Of a stretch of 64,000 nt of DNA, positions 26,749 through 35,336 are shown one piece after another. Position numbers and translations under genes: made by a program. The stretch lies in assembly GCF_019956415.1 (NCBI RefSeq), contig NZ_JAHBDK010000022.1, positions 55,974 to 119,973 on the forward strand, read 5' to 3'. Numbering within the stretch: position 1 is the first letter of the stretch; each line of letters starts with the position of its first letter. Below the pieces are notes generated by a model. It was not told where the DNA came from, made no database searches, and saw nothing but the letters and a program-made list of their open reading frames with translations. Source of the DNA: Pseudomonas sp. GL-B-19. GTDB lineage: Bacteria; Pseudomonadota; Gammaproteobacteria; Pseudomonadales; Pseudomonadaceae.

Positions 26749-27795
26749 ATGAAGATTCGTTTCGATAGCCCTAAAGAGCAAAACCCCACTCAGGAGCAAG
26801 GACTGAATGTGCTCTACGCTCCGGGCAAGCGTTTGGCCTTTCGCCTACGCTGGTATCTGATCCTGTTCCTGGTGGCCAGCCCGTTACTCTGGCTTGTCGG
26901 CAAGCTGTTGTATGGCCTCTTCATGATTGACGCACCGGCGCAGCTGCTCTTGCCCATTCAGGAGGTGCGCTCACGAGATGCCGGTCGGGTCGAGCAGCTG
27001 TTCGTCACGGCGGGGGAGCACGTGCAGGCGGATCAACCGCTGGTCAACCTCGACAATCCGGAGTGGCGTGCCCGACTGTTGCAACTTGCCGCAATGCCCG
27101 TTGAAGCTGCGCGGCCAGGCGATTCTGATTTGGGCATGAAAGAGCGTCAATTGCTCAGAGCCAAGGTGGGCAGGGCAGAGCAACGTGTTCAGCAGTTGGA
27201 CAGTCTTGTGCAGCAAGGCGCTGCCACTCGAGGTGAAGTGCTGGCCGCACAGACCGAACGCGATGGGTTTCGATCGGATTTGTTGGCTTTCGAGCGTCGT
27301 GAGCAGTTAGCTCATCAATTGCCTCAAGGATTTGATCGGGAGGTGATCCAGCAAAATGCTGAACAGCAATGGCTGAAGACACGGTTGTCAGCCTTGTCAG
27401 TGACGGCGCCGCAGAGTGGTCGGATAGCAGAAGTGCTTGTTACTCCTGGTGAGAACGTCGGCCCAGGAACGTTGCTGATGCGTCTGGAGCGGTTGGCCGA
27501 CCCACTGCTGTTGATTTACCTGGAGCCGCTTAACATCAACTACGCGCAGATAGGTCAGCCACTGAAAGTGCATATGCCGGACGGAGCATGGCTGGATGCT
27601 CACGTGGTGCAGGCCGTAGACAGTGCTGCTCGCACGCCGATAGCTCTGCGCGGGCCATTCACCACGAGCGAAATGGGATTGCAGGTTGCTGCCAGGTTTG
27701 ATCAACCACTTCCGGCACGCTGGAGAATCGATCAACTGCCGTTGAGTGTTCATTTTCCCTATGATTGGCGGCGGATGCTGGGGATAAAAAAATAA
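26749..27795 (+). CDS. HlyD-family periplasmic adaptor protein
   Basis: A 348-residue membrane-fusion protein. A cytoplasmic N-terminus of about 35 residues precedes one membrane helix (about 36-62), then a split lipoyl domain (QEVRSRDAGRVEQLFVTAGE and VTAPQSGRIAEVLVTPGEN), a coiled coil between (about 125-215) and a C-terminal beta-barrel region. It would connect the glycosyltransferase or inner membrane to the TolC-like channel. GAGAGG precedes the ATG. It is the last gene of the operon; its stop is 42 bases from the right direct repeat. No inner-membrane pump gene (ABC, RND or MFS) is present in the block, so the synthase itself probably extrudes the chain. Confidence 0.85.
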   Translation: MKIRFDSPKEQNPTQEQGLNVLYAPGKRLAFRLRWYLILFLVASPLLWLVGKLLYGLFMIDAPAQLLLPIQEVRSRDAGRVEQLFVTAGEHVQADQPLVNLDNPEWRARLLQLAAMPVEAARPGDSDLGMKERQLLRAKVGRAEQRVQQLDSLVQQGAATRGEVLAAQTERDGFRSDLLAFERREQLAHQLPQGFDREVIQQNAEQQWLKTRLSALSVTAPQSGRIAEVLVTPGENVGPGTLLMRLERLADPLLLIYLEPLNINYAQIGQPLKVHMPDGAWLDAHVVQAVDSAARTPIALRGPFTTSEMGLQVAARFDQPLPARWRIDQLPLSVHFPYDWRRMLGIKK

Positions 27796-27837
27796 GCTAT
27801 CCGTCGAAAACGGGATATATAGGCCCCCGGAGCGTTC

Positions 27838-27920
27838 TCAATGAGCATCGGCACTCGGCGCGGCCGGTGGTTGCACCTTGCGCATCAGGGGCACCATCGC
27901 CGTGGCGATGATGAAGCAGA
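27838..27920. repeat. Right direct repeat flanking the inserted block (3' end of emrB-like gene)
   Basis: This is the partner of 20060-20142: 65 bases (27856-27920) are identical and the terminal 18 bases match 13 of 18. Both copies encode the same C-terminus and stop codon. Confidence 0.9.
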
Positions 27921-29430
27921 CCATGATCATTAAAAACGCGTCGCCATAGGTTTGTGTCTGGGCTTCGCGGTAGGTCAACAGCCATAGCTGATGCAGGCTC
28001 GCGGTGACGCCAGTGTCACCGCTGTGGCCGAGGGCGGCGAAGTTGTTGCCGACCTGCGACAACCACTGATTCAATGCTTCGTTGGTGCTGTTGAGGTGTT
28101 CCGCCAACCGGGTGAAATGCAGGTTGGTGCGGTCGTTGAGGATGGTCGCGCAAGCGGCGATGCCAATGGCGCCTCCCAGGTTACGCATCAGATTGAACAA
28201 CCCCGACGCATGCTTGAGCCGTGCCGGCGCCAGTCCGCCCAAGGTCAACGTCACCGCTGGCGGCACTGCCAGTTGCTGGGCAATTCCGCGCAACGCTTGC
28301 GGCAGCATGAGTTCTCTGGCGCCCCAGTCGTGGGTGATCGGGCTGAAATCCCACATCGACAACGCGAACAGACCCAGGCCGGTCATCATGATCCAGCGCA
28401 GATCGACTCGATTGGCCAAAAAGGCGTACAACGGAATCGCCATGATCTGGAACACCCCGGTGGAAAAAACCGCCAGACCAATGTCCAGCGCGCTGTAGCC
28501 CCGCACCCGGCCGAGAAACAGCGGCGTCAGGTAAATGGTGGCGAACAGGCCGATGCCGGTGACGAACGAGAAGAAACAGCCGAGGGCGAAATTGCGGTCC
28601 TTCAAGGCGCGCAAATCGACGATCGGATTAGCGACGTGCAAGGTCCGGCCGATGAATGCCAGCCCGGCGAGACCGCTGATCCAGGCGGTGGTGAGAATGG
28701 TGCTGTCGCTGAACCAGTTCCAGCGCGGGCCTTCTTCGAGGGTGTATTCCAGGCAGCCGAGAAATAGCGCCATGAACACCATGCTCAGGTAGTCGGCGCC
28801 CTTGAGCAGCGACAATTCCGGATGGTCGATTTTCACCAGCATCGGCACGGCCACGGCGACGAAAATCCCCGGTACCAGGTTGATATAGAACAGCCAGTGC
28901 CAGGATGAAATCTCGGTGATCCAGCCACCGATCACCGGCCCCAGCGTCGGTGCCAGCGAGGCCACCGCGCCGATGGTTGCAGCCGCGATCACTCGTTGTT
29001 TGCCAGTGAAGAAAAAGAACGCCGTGGTGAACACCAGCGGGATCATCGAACCGCCGAGAAAGCCTTGCAGCGCACGGAAAGCGATCATGCTCTGAATGTT
29101 CCAGGCCACGCCGCACAACAGGCTGGCCAAGGTGAAACCGACCGCTGAAGCGCAGAACAACCAGCGAGTCGAAAATACTCGCGACAGCCAGCCCGAGAGT
29201 GGAATCACGATGATTTCGGCAATCAGGTAGCTGGTCTGCACCCACGCCGTTTCGTCGGTGCCGGCCGAGAGCCCGCCGCCAATGTCACGCAAGGAGGCCG
29301 AAACGATCTGAATATCCAACAGCGCAATGAACATGCCAATACACATGCTGGCGAAGGCGAACACCTTGGTCGCCGTCGCCATGTCGGCGGCATTGAACGG
29401 TTGCGCAGGAACGGCGAGGGCGCGGCTCAT
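27838..29430 (-). CDS. DHA2-family drug efflux permease (EmrB-like)
   Basis: A 530-residue major facilitator with about 14 hydrophobic segments, the DHA2 size. It exports drugs or phenolic compounds with the adaptor encoded just upstream; start and stop overlap by four bases (ATGA). The family motif C region (GPVIGGWI) and TSYLIAEII are visible. The last 27 codons (27838-27920) are repeated at 20060-20142, left of the inserted block. The gene is intact, so the insertion did not destroy it. Confidence 0.92.
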   Translation of the reverse strand: MSRALAVPAQPFNAADMATATKVFAFASMCIGMFIALLDIQIVSASLRDIGGGLSAGTDETAWVQTSYLIAEIIVIPLSGWLSRVFSTRWLFCASAVGFTLASLLCGVAWNIQSMIAFRALQGFLGGSMIPLVFTTAFFFFTGKQRVIAAATIGAVASLAPTLGPVIGGWITEISSWHWLFYINLVPGIFVAVAVPMLVKIDHPELSLLKGADYLSMVFMALFLGCLEYTLEEGPRWNWFSDSTILTTAWISGLAGLAFIGRTLHVANPIVDLRALKDRNFALGCFFSFVTGIGLFATIYLTPLFLGRVRGYSALDIGLAVFSTGVFQIMAIPLYAFLANRVDLRWIMMTGLGLFALSMWDFSPITHDWGARELMLPQALRGIAQQLAVPPAVTLTLGGLAPARLKHASGLFNLMRNLGGAIGIAACATILNDRTNLHFTRLAEHLNSTNEALNQWLSQVGNNFAALGHSGDTGVTASLHQLWLLTYREAQTQTYGDAFLMIMVCFIIATAMVPLMRKVQPPAAPSADAH

Positions 29431-30548
29431 GGTGCGCTGGCCACGGCTGGAGTTACAGCGCTTTTGCGGGTGTCGACTTCAGCCGTCACCGACAGGCCCG
29501 GACGCAAGTGACCGAGCACACCGTCGGCCGGATCGAGGACGATACGCACCGGCACTCGCTGGACGATCTTGGTGAAGTTGCCGGTGGCATTCTCCGGTGG
29601 CAGCACGCTGAACTGCGAGCCGCTAGCGGGCGCGAGACTGCCCAGATGACCATGGAATTCCTGCCCCGAAAGCACGTCCGCATGGATGATCACCCGTTGG
29701 CCCGGAATCATCCGCGCCAGCTGATCTTCCTTGAAGTTGGCATCCACCCACAAACCACTGGACGGCACCACCGACAGCAACTGCGAACCCGCCTGCGCAT
29801 ACGCGCCGACCCGCGCCCGGCGATTGCCGATCACGCCATCCACCGGCGCCTTCAGTTCGGTGTAACCCACATTCAATTGCGCCAGATCCCGTTCGGCTCG
29901 AGCCTGCATCAGCGCGGCACGGGCTTGCTGTTTCTGGGTGTCGATCACGTTCAACTGACGTTGCGCGGCCAGCAATTCGGCCTGGGCCCGTGAACTGTGC
30001 GCCTGAGCGGTCTTGAACGTGGCATCGGCCCGTTGTGCGCTTTCCACCGAGACAGCGTTGCTGTTCACCAGTTTCTTGTAGCGGGCATTGTCATCACGGG
30101 AGCGGGAGGTTTCCGCGCCAGCGGCATCGATCCCGGCGCGGGCCTGGCCGATCACCGCGTACTGCAATTGTTCGGTGGCGTCGAGATTGGCCAGCAAGGC
30201 TTCTTCGGCGGCGACCGCGCCTTCGGCCTTGGCCAGATTCGCGCGGTAGTCGCGAGCGTCAAGGCGTATCAACACATCACCGGCCTTGACTGCCTGGTTG
30301 TCGGTGACCAGCACTTCCTCGATATATCCGGCGACTTTCGGGCCGATCACCGTGACGTCGCCGCCGATGTAGGCATCGTCGGTTTCTTCAATGAAACGAC
30401 CAGCCGTCCACCAGTGAGTCGCATACAACCCGGCAGACCCCAGGGCAGCGATAACCGCCGTCAGCAGGATCAACCGCTTGAGCAGAGGAGGCTTGGGTGT
30501 GCTCACCGGGACAGCAAGGTCGGGTTCAAGGCTGGTCATGCTGGTCAT
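29427..30548 (-). CDS. EmrA-like periplasmic adaptor of the DHA2 efflux pump
   Basis: A 373-residue HlyD/EmrA-family protein with a cytoplasmic N-terminus, one membrane helix (about 26-46), the lipoyl halves (GPKVAGYIEEVLVTDNQAV and ELKAPVDGVIGNRRARVG) and a long helical hairpin between. It couples the DHA2 permease to an outer-membrane channel that is not encoded here. A perfect palindrome at 30576-30591 lies in its promoter region. Confidence 0.92.
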   Translation of the reverse strand: MTSMTSLEPDLAVPVSTPKPPLLKRLILLTAVIAALGSAGLYATHWWTAGRFIEETDDAYIGGDVTVIGPKVAGYIEEVLVTDNQAVKAGDVLIRLDARDYRANLAKAEGAVAAEEALLANLDATEQLQYAVIGQARAGIDAAGAETSRSRDDNARYKKLVNSNAVSVESAQRADATFKTAQAHSSRAQAELLAAQRQLNVIDTQKQQARAALMQARAERDLAQLNVGYTELKAPVDGVIGNRRARVGAYAQAGSQLLSVVPSSGLWVDANFKEDQLARMIPGQRVIIHADVLSGQEFHGHLGSLAPASGSQFSVLPPENATGNFTKIVQRVPVRIVLDPADGVLGHLRPGLSVTAEVDTRKSAVTPAVASAP

Positions 30549-30575
30549 GGGGGGTTACCTGTGAAAACGGGTGTT

Positions 30576-30591
30576 TATTACGGGTGTAATA
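30576..30591. promoter_or_regulatory. Palindromic candidate operator upstream of emrAB-like genes
   Basis: TATTAC-GGGT-GTAATA is a perfect inverted repeat about 28 bases before the emrA-like start, with a further GTAATAT nearby at about 30599. TetR or MarR repressors of such pumps bind short palindromes of this kind. No regulator gene is adjacent, so the assignment is weak. Confidence 0.35.
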
Positions 30592-30728
30592 TGACGTAGG
30601 TAATATTTGCTGGCAATTGATTTTTGCTGCCGGTCGTCAGGTCACCCCAGCGGAAGGAAAAGCTGATTAATTGTTTAAGTAATGAGAGCGTCAGGATGCG
30701 TCTGCATTTCTGCGGTAACGCAATTTTT

Positions 30729-30859
30729 GTAGCAGCTGGCGAAGCCTGCGTCCGGCTGCGCAGCAGTCGTGAAACCTGAGATTGCGGTCTTCCTGAAACA
30801 CCGCATCGTCTGATTTCACGACTGCTGCGCAGCCGGACGCAGGCTTCGCCAGCTGCTAC
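30729..30859. repeat. Large perfect palindrome (REPIN of a second family)
   Basis: Two arms of 46 bases (30729-30774 and 30814-30859) are exact inverse complements. The left arm starts GTAGCAGCTGGCGAAGCCTG. The 39-base loop contains an inner stem TGCGGT/ACCGCA. This differs in sequence from the other REPINs of the window. It lies between the emrA-like gene and the stop of the binding-protein gene; the rest of the 30549-30867 gap holds only the palindrome at 30576. Confidence 0.9.
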
Positions 30860-30867
30860 AGAGAGTG

Positions 30868-31815
30868 TTATGGCTTAACTGATCGAGGAGCCAACCGTGC
30901 ACTGGCAACCTTAATCCCATCCTGCCCATCCCGACTGCTCACCCCTGTCAACCAAGCCTCCAGCACCTCCGGATTGGCCTTCAACCACGCCTTCGCCGCC
31001 GCTCTTGGTTTCTGATTCTGATTCAACACCGCGTCCATCAACTGGTTTTCCATGGCCAGTGTGAACTCCATGTTCTGCAGCAGTTTGCCGACGTTGCTGC
31101 ATTCCTTCAGGTAGTCCTTGCGCACGTTGGTATAGACCGTGGCCTGGCCGTAGTTCGGGCCGAAGTATTCGTCGCCACCGCTGAGGTACTTCATCTTATT
31201 GCGGGTGTTCATCGGGTGCGGTTCCCAGCCGAGGAACACCATCCACTCGTTTTTTCGCGTGGAGCGTTTGAGTTGCGAGAGCATTGCCGCTTCGCTGGAC
31301 TCCACGACTTTGAAATCCTTCAGGCCGAAGGCGTCTTTGTCGATCATGCTCTGGATCAGGCGATTGCCATCATTGCCGGGTTCGATGCCGTAGAGTTGGC
31401 CTTTGAGTTTGTCCTTGAATTTGGCGATGTCGGCGAAGTCGTGCAGCCCCGCGTCGTAGACGTAGTCGGGCACTGCCAAGGTGTATTTGGCACCTTGCAG
31501 GTTGGCGCGCACGGTTTCCACAGTGCCGGCGTCGCGGAAGGGCTTGATGTCGTTTTCGGTGGTGGGCATCCAGTTACCCAGGAACACGTCCAGCTCTTTA
31601 CCAGAGGACAGCGCGCGATAGGTCACGGGAATCGACAGCAGGGTGGTTTTGGTTTTGTAGCCGAGCGATTCCAGTACTTCGCTGGCGATGGCGGTGGTGA
31701 CGCTGATGTCGGTCCAGCCGACATCGGAAAAACGCACCGTGGCGCAGGACTCCGGTTCCGCCGCGTGTGCCAGCAGCGGCAGGGTGATCGACGCAAGCAA
31801 GAGCAAGGCTTTCAT
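30868..31815 (-). CDS. Quaternary-amine ABC transporter substrate-binding protein (choline/carnitine type)
   Basis: A 315-residue periplasmic protein with a signal peptide (about 1-18, LLAHAAEP) and an OpuAC-type fold. Aromatic residues typical of a quaternary-ammonium cage are seen in DVGWTD, GNWMP and GWEPHP. It resembles ChoX and CaiX. No permease or ATPase is adjacent, so it would deliver ligand to a transporter encoded elsewhere, as Pseudomonas CaiX and BetX do with CbcWV. AAGGAG precedes the ATG. An aldehyde dehydrogenase lies upstream on the same strand (24 bases), which suggests co-transcription. Confidence 0.88.
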   Translation of the reverse strand: MKALLLLASITLPLLAHAAEPESCATVRFSDVGWTDISVTTAIASEVLESLGYKTKTTLLSIPVTYRALSSGKELDVFLGNWMPTTENDIKPFRDAGTVETVRANLQGAKYTLAVPDYVYDAGLHDFADIAKFKDKLKGQLYGIEPGNDGNRLIQSMIDKDAFGLKDFKVVESSEAAMLSQLKRSTRKNEWMVFLGWEPHPMNTRNKMKYLSGGDEYFGPNYGQATVYTNVRKDYLKECSNVGKLLQNMEFTLAMENQLMDAVLNQNQKPRAAAKAWLKANPEVLEAWLTGVSSRDGQDGIKVASARLAPRSVKP

Positions 31816-31839
31816 AGGGACGACTCCTTGGAGGTAGCG

Positions 31840-33306
31840 TCAGACACCGAACCAGTTCAGTGGCGCCGGTTCGGTATTGAGGTAGATGTGCTTGAGCTCG
31901 GTGAACTCATCCAGCCCGGCCCGCGACAACTCGCGCCCTATGCCGCTGGACTTGTAGCCACCCCACGGCGCCTGCGGGAACGCGGCGTTGTAGTCGTTGA
32001 TCCACAAGGTGCCGACCCGCAGCCGCTTGGCCATGCGGTAGGCCTTGCCGATATCCCGGGTCCAGACGCCGGCTGCCAGGCCATAAGGCGTGTCATTGGC
32101 CAACTGCAGCGCCTGGGCTTCGCCGCTGAAACGCTCGACAGTGATCACCGGGCCGAAAATTTCTTCCTTGGCGATCTGCATCTCGCAGGTCACGTTATCG
32201 AGCAAAGTCGGGCGCAACCAGAAGCCGCGTTCGAACTGTTCGGGAATTGTGCCGCCAGTTCGCAACCTCGCGCCTTGCTCGACGGCACCGGCAATCATCG
32301 TCAGGATCTGGTCGCGCTGGCTGGCAGAAATCAGCGGGCCCATTTGCGTCAGCGGATCAAGGCCATCGCCCAGGCGAATCTTCTGGATGCGTTGCTGCAA
32401 GGCGTCGACAAAACGCTCGTGAATGCCGTCCTCCACCAGCAACCGGGAACCGGCGGAACAGATCTGCCCGGCATTGAAAAACACCGCATTGAGCGCCTGG
32501 TCCAGCGCCACTTCGAAGTCGGCGTCGGCGAACACGATGTTCGGATTCTTGCCGCCCAACTCCAGCGCCACACGTTTGAAATTGCCCGTGGCCGCGCGCA
32601 TCACCTTGCCGCCGGCACCGGCGCCGCCGGTCAGTGAGACCAGGTCCACGTCAGGGCTGGCGGCGAGTAATTCACCGACCTCACCGGGGCCGCAGAGTAA
32701 ATTGAACACGCCGTCCGGCAGACCGGCTTCAATCAATAATTCAGTCAGTCGATGCGCCGTCAGGGGCGTCAGGCTGCTGGGTTTGAACACCACGGTGTTG
32801 CCGGCGGCCAGGGCCGGGGCGATTTTCCAGACCGCTTGCAGCAACGGGTAATTCCATGGCGCGATCAAGGCGCACACGCCCACCGGTTCGCGCTGGTTGA
32901 AGCTGATGACATGGGCCGGGGCATGGCTGTTGACGCTGGCGCTTTCGGTTTCAAGCAAGGCCGCGTAGTAGCGAAACGTGGCGACTACATTGCCGATGTC
33001 GCCAAGGCTTTCAACCAAGGTCTTGCCGGCGTTAAGGGTTTCCAGACGTGCCAGATTCGAGGCGTCCTGTTCGATCAAGTCGGCGATCCGTTGCATCAGT
33101 TGCGCCCGTTCGGTCACCGCCATCGTCTGCCACGGCCCGGTGTCGAACGCCACCCGCGCGGCGTTGATCGCCCGTTGTGTGTCCACGGGACCGGCCACGG
33201 CCACTTGCGCCAATACATCATCGGTGGCCGGATTGATCACATCGCGGTATCGCACCGCCTGTGGCGCTTGCCAAACACCGGCGATAAACAACGGAATCTG
33301 CTGCAT
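31840..33306 (-). CDS. Aldehyde dehydrogenase (betaine-aldehyde-dehydrogenase-like)
   Basis: A 488-residue NAD(P)-dependent aldehyde dehydrogenase. The catalytic Glu (LELGGKNPNIVF) and Cys (GQICSAGSRLLVED) are present. The cofactor motif reads LTGGAGAG rather than the usual FTGSTETG. The class is closest to BetB and gamma-aminobutyraldehyde-type enzymes. The neighbours (quaternary-amine binding protein, GMC oxidase, Rieske oxygenase) make a betaine-type aldehyde a likely substrate. It is divergent from the class II aldolase gene, with about 200 bases between. Confidence 0.9.
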   Translation of the reverse strand: MQQIPLFIAGVWQAPQAVRYRDVINPATDDVLAQVAVAGPVDTQRAINAARVAFDTGPWQTMAVTERAQLMQRIADLIEQDASNLARLETLNAGKTLVESLGDIGNVVATFRYYAALLETESASVNSHAPAHVISFNQREPVGVCALIAPWNYPLLQAVWKIAPALAAGNTVVFKPSSLTPLTAHRLTELLIEAGLPDGVFNLLCGPGEVGELLAASPDVDLVSLTGGAGAGGKVMRAATGNFKRVALELGGKNPNIVFADADFEVALDQALNAVFFNAGQICSAGSRLLVEDGIHERFVDALQQRIQKIRLGDGLDPLTQMGPLISASQRDQILTMIAGAVEQGARLRTGGTIPEQFERGFWLRPTLLDNVTCEMQIAKEEIFGPVITVERFSGEAQALQLANDTPYGLAAGVWTRDIGKAYRMAKRLRVGTLWINDYNAAFPQAPWGGYKSSGIGRELSRAGLDEFTELKHIYLNTEPAPLNWFGV

Positions 33307-33509
33307 TTGCGTCTCCAGCTCAGTGGGTCGTGGCCGCCACTATGGCGGTGGCGCTGGCGCTGCTCTTGATCAAACGCGGCATAAGCGCGCCGTTTTCCCA
33401 CGATTGTGCGGCCGTGTCATAACGGCAACCCGTGTCGCTTCCCGTCAAGTGCGCGCAACCCGGCGCTCTACACTGCCAGCAACCGCTAAACGAGCCGAGA
33501 GGGGATGCG

Positions 33510-34238
33510 ATGAATCAAGCTGTCGAGCAACTGAGAATCCGCCTGGCCTGCGCTTTTCGCTGGGCCGCGCGCTTGAACCTGCACGAATCCATCGCCAATC
33601 ACTTCAGCGTGGCGGTGTCGGGGGACGGTCGAGAGTTTTTGATCAACCCTTACGGCAAGCATTTTTCCACGATCAAGGCCAGTGACCTGCTGCTGGTGAA
33701 TGCCGACGACCCTGCCAGCCTCGACCGTCCAGACGCGCCGGACATCACTGCCTGGGCCTTGCACAGTGCCTTGCATCGCAACCAGCCGCACGCCCGCTGC
33801 ATTCTGCATACCCATTCGAAATACGCGACCGCGCTGGCATGTCTGGCGGATTCACGGTTGCCACCGATTGAGCAAAATTCGATGCGCTTTTTCGAACGGG
33901 TGGCCATCGACGACGGCTTCGACGGCATGGGCCTTGGGGATGAGGCCGAGCGCGTCAGCCATCTGCTGGGGGACAAACCGATTCTGTTGATGGGCAACCA
34001 TGGCGTGCTGGTCGCCGCGCCGACCATCGCTCAGGCGTTCGATGATCTGTATTACTTCGAACGCGCTTGCGAGACCTACATCACCGCGCTTTCAACCGGG
34101 CGCGAGTTGCGCATCGCCAGCGATGAAATAGCGCGCAAGACCTGCCGGCAATGGCTCGACTATCCGGGCTTTGCCGACAAGCATTTCAACGCGTTAATGG
34201 GCATTCTTGATGAAGAGGAGGTCGGGTATCGGGCGTGA
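33510..34238 (+). CDS. Class II aldolase/adducin-family protein
   Basis: A 242-residue cytosolic protein. The metal ligands appear as HTHSKY near residue 100 and GNHG near 165. The family includes fuculose-phosphate and rhamnulose-phosphate aldolases and also many enzymes with non-phosphorylated substrates. The N-terminal FRWAARLNLHESIANHFS matches the group with no assigned sugar. GAGAGGGG precedes the ATG. It converges on the regulator gene, with stops two bases apart. Its place in a quaternary-amine pathway is not obvious. Confidence 0.85.
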   Translation: MNQAVEQLRIRLACAFRWAARLNLHESIANHFSVAVSGDGREFLINPYGKHFSTIKASDLLLVNADDPASLDRPDAPDITAWALHSALHRNQPHARCILHTHSKYATALACLADSRLPPIEQNSMRFFERVAIDDGFDGMGLGDEAERVSHLLGDKPILLMGNHGVLVAAPTIAQAFDDLYYFERACETYITALSTGRELRIASDEIARKTCRQWLDYPGFADKHFNALMGILDEEEVGYRA

Positions 34239-34240
34239 GT

Positions 34241-35314
34241 TCAGTCGGCCTCGACCTGACGATGCGCCTTGCTTAACGGCTGGCGCATCACCGGGGCGGT
34301 CCAGACCTGGCTGCGGTCTTCGCTCGGTGGGCAGCCGAAACGGGCGCGATAGGTGCGTGAGAAATGCTCCAGCGAACCGAACCCGGAACACGCCGCCACT
34401 TGCGCCACGCTCAAGCGGGTTTGTTGCAACAGGCTGTGTGCCTTGGCCAGGCGCAAAGTGATGTAGTACTTGAGCGGCGACAGCCCGGTCTGATGCTTGA
34501 ACTGGCGCTCCAGTTGCCGGCGCGAAAGGCCGACCTGGCTGGCAATTGCCTCGCAGTCCAGCGGTTCTTCCAGCGCCTTTTCCATCAACTGCACCGCGCG
34601 GCGAATCTTGCTGCCTTGCATCCCGGAGTTAGTCAGACCTCTGTCGAGTTGATTGTCCGCCGGTGCACGCACCTGCCCCATCAGCAGGTGCATGCCGATC
34701 TCCCGAGCCAGATCGCTGTCGACGCTTTGCCCGATCCAGCTCAGCAGCATGTCCAGCGTTGTCGTCGCGCCGGCGCAGGTCATGCGCTGGCGTTCCAGGG
34801 TGTAGAGCTGTGGCTTGGCGAGCACCCGCGGATAACTTTCCTGAAAACCCTGAAGATTGTCCCAATGCACCGCTGCTTCATAGCCATCGAGCACGCCGGC
34901 GGCGGCGAGCAGTTCAGTGCCGGTTTCCACGCCCATCAACACCGCGCCGAACAACGCCTGTTTGCGCAGCCAGCTCTTGAGCGCCAGGTTGCGGCTGTGT
35001 TTGTGCACATCGAAACTGGCGATCACCACGCACACATCAAACCCCTGATCGGCGCGCAGGCCGTGGTTCGCCACGGTGATCAAGCCGTTGCTGGCCTGCA
35101 CCGGTTCGCCGTCCAGCGACAGCAAGGTCCATTCGAAAATCGGCCGTTGGGTCAGCCAATTGGCGATGGCCAAGGGTTCCAGCACAGCGGCCAGGCCGAA
35201 ATTGGAAAACGATGGCAACAGCAACACCGCGACCCGCAACGGCGCACTGTCACCGCGCCGCCAGGTGAAGCGGGTTTCGGGGTGCTTTGCGCTGTCGGAC
35301 AGTTGATTGCTCAT
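34241..35314 (-). CDS. GlxA-type AraC-family regulator
   Basis: A 357-residue regulator with an N-terminal DJ-1/GATase1-like domain (about 25-200) and a C-terminal AraC pair of helix-turn-helix motifs (IASQVGLSRRQLERQF and VAQVAACSGFGSLEHFSRTYRARFG). This architecture is that of GbdR, CdhR and related Pseudomonas regulators of glycine betaine, carnitine and arginine catabolism, which fits the neighbouring genes. It is probably the activator of this cluster. The inducer would be a quaternary amine or its product (inference). Confidence 0.9.
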   Translation of the reverse strand: MSNQLSDSAKHPETRFTWRRGDSAPLRVAVLLLPSFSNFGLAAVLEPLAIANWLTQRPIFEWTLLSLDGEPVQASNGLITVANHGLRADQGFDVCVVIASFDVHKHSRNLALKSWLRKQALFGAVLMGVETGTELLAAAGVLDGYEAAVHWDNLQGFQESYPRVLAKPQLYTLERQRMTCAGATTTLDMLLSWIGQSVDSDLAREIGMHLLMGQVRAPADNQLDRGLTNSGMQGSKIRRAVQLMEKALEEPLDCEAIASQVGLSRRQLERQFKHQTGLSPLKYYITLRLAKAHSLLQQTRLSVAQVAACSGFGSLEHFSRTYRARFGCPPSEDRSQVWTAPVMRQPLSKAHRQVEAD

Positions 35315-35336
35315 GAGTGATCTCTGCGTTCAAACA

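Larger units (their letters stand above)
20143..27837. mobile_element. Inserted accessory block carrying a putative c-di-GMP-linked polysaccharide system
   Basis: The block lies between two direct copies of the 3' end of an EmrB-type gene (20060-20142 and 27838-27920). Its genes are visibly poorer in G+C and use more A/T-ending codons than their flanks. It holds five genes and no recognisable integrase, transposase or tRNA. The structure fits single-crossover or site-specific integration at a gene 3' end in which the incoming DNA restored the host gene. The mechanism is inference; the repeat is seen directly. Confidence 0.75.

Noticed and set aside
31216..32637. 473-codon plus-strand open frame across the binding-protein and aldehyde-dehydrogenase genes
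   Set aside because: It spans two clear genes on the other strand and has no ribosome-binding site or domain.
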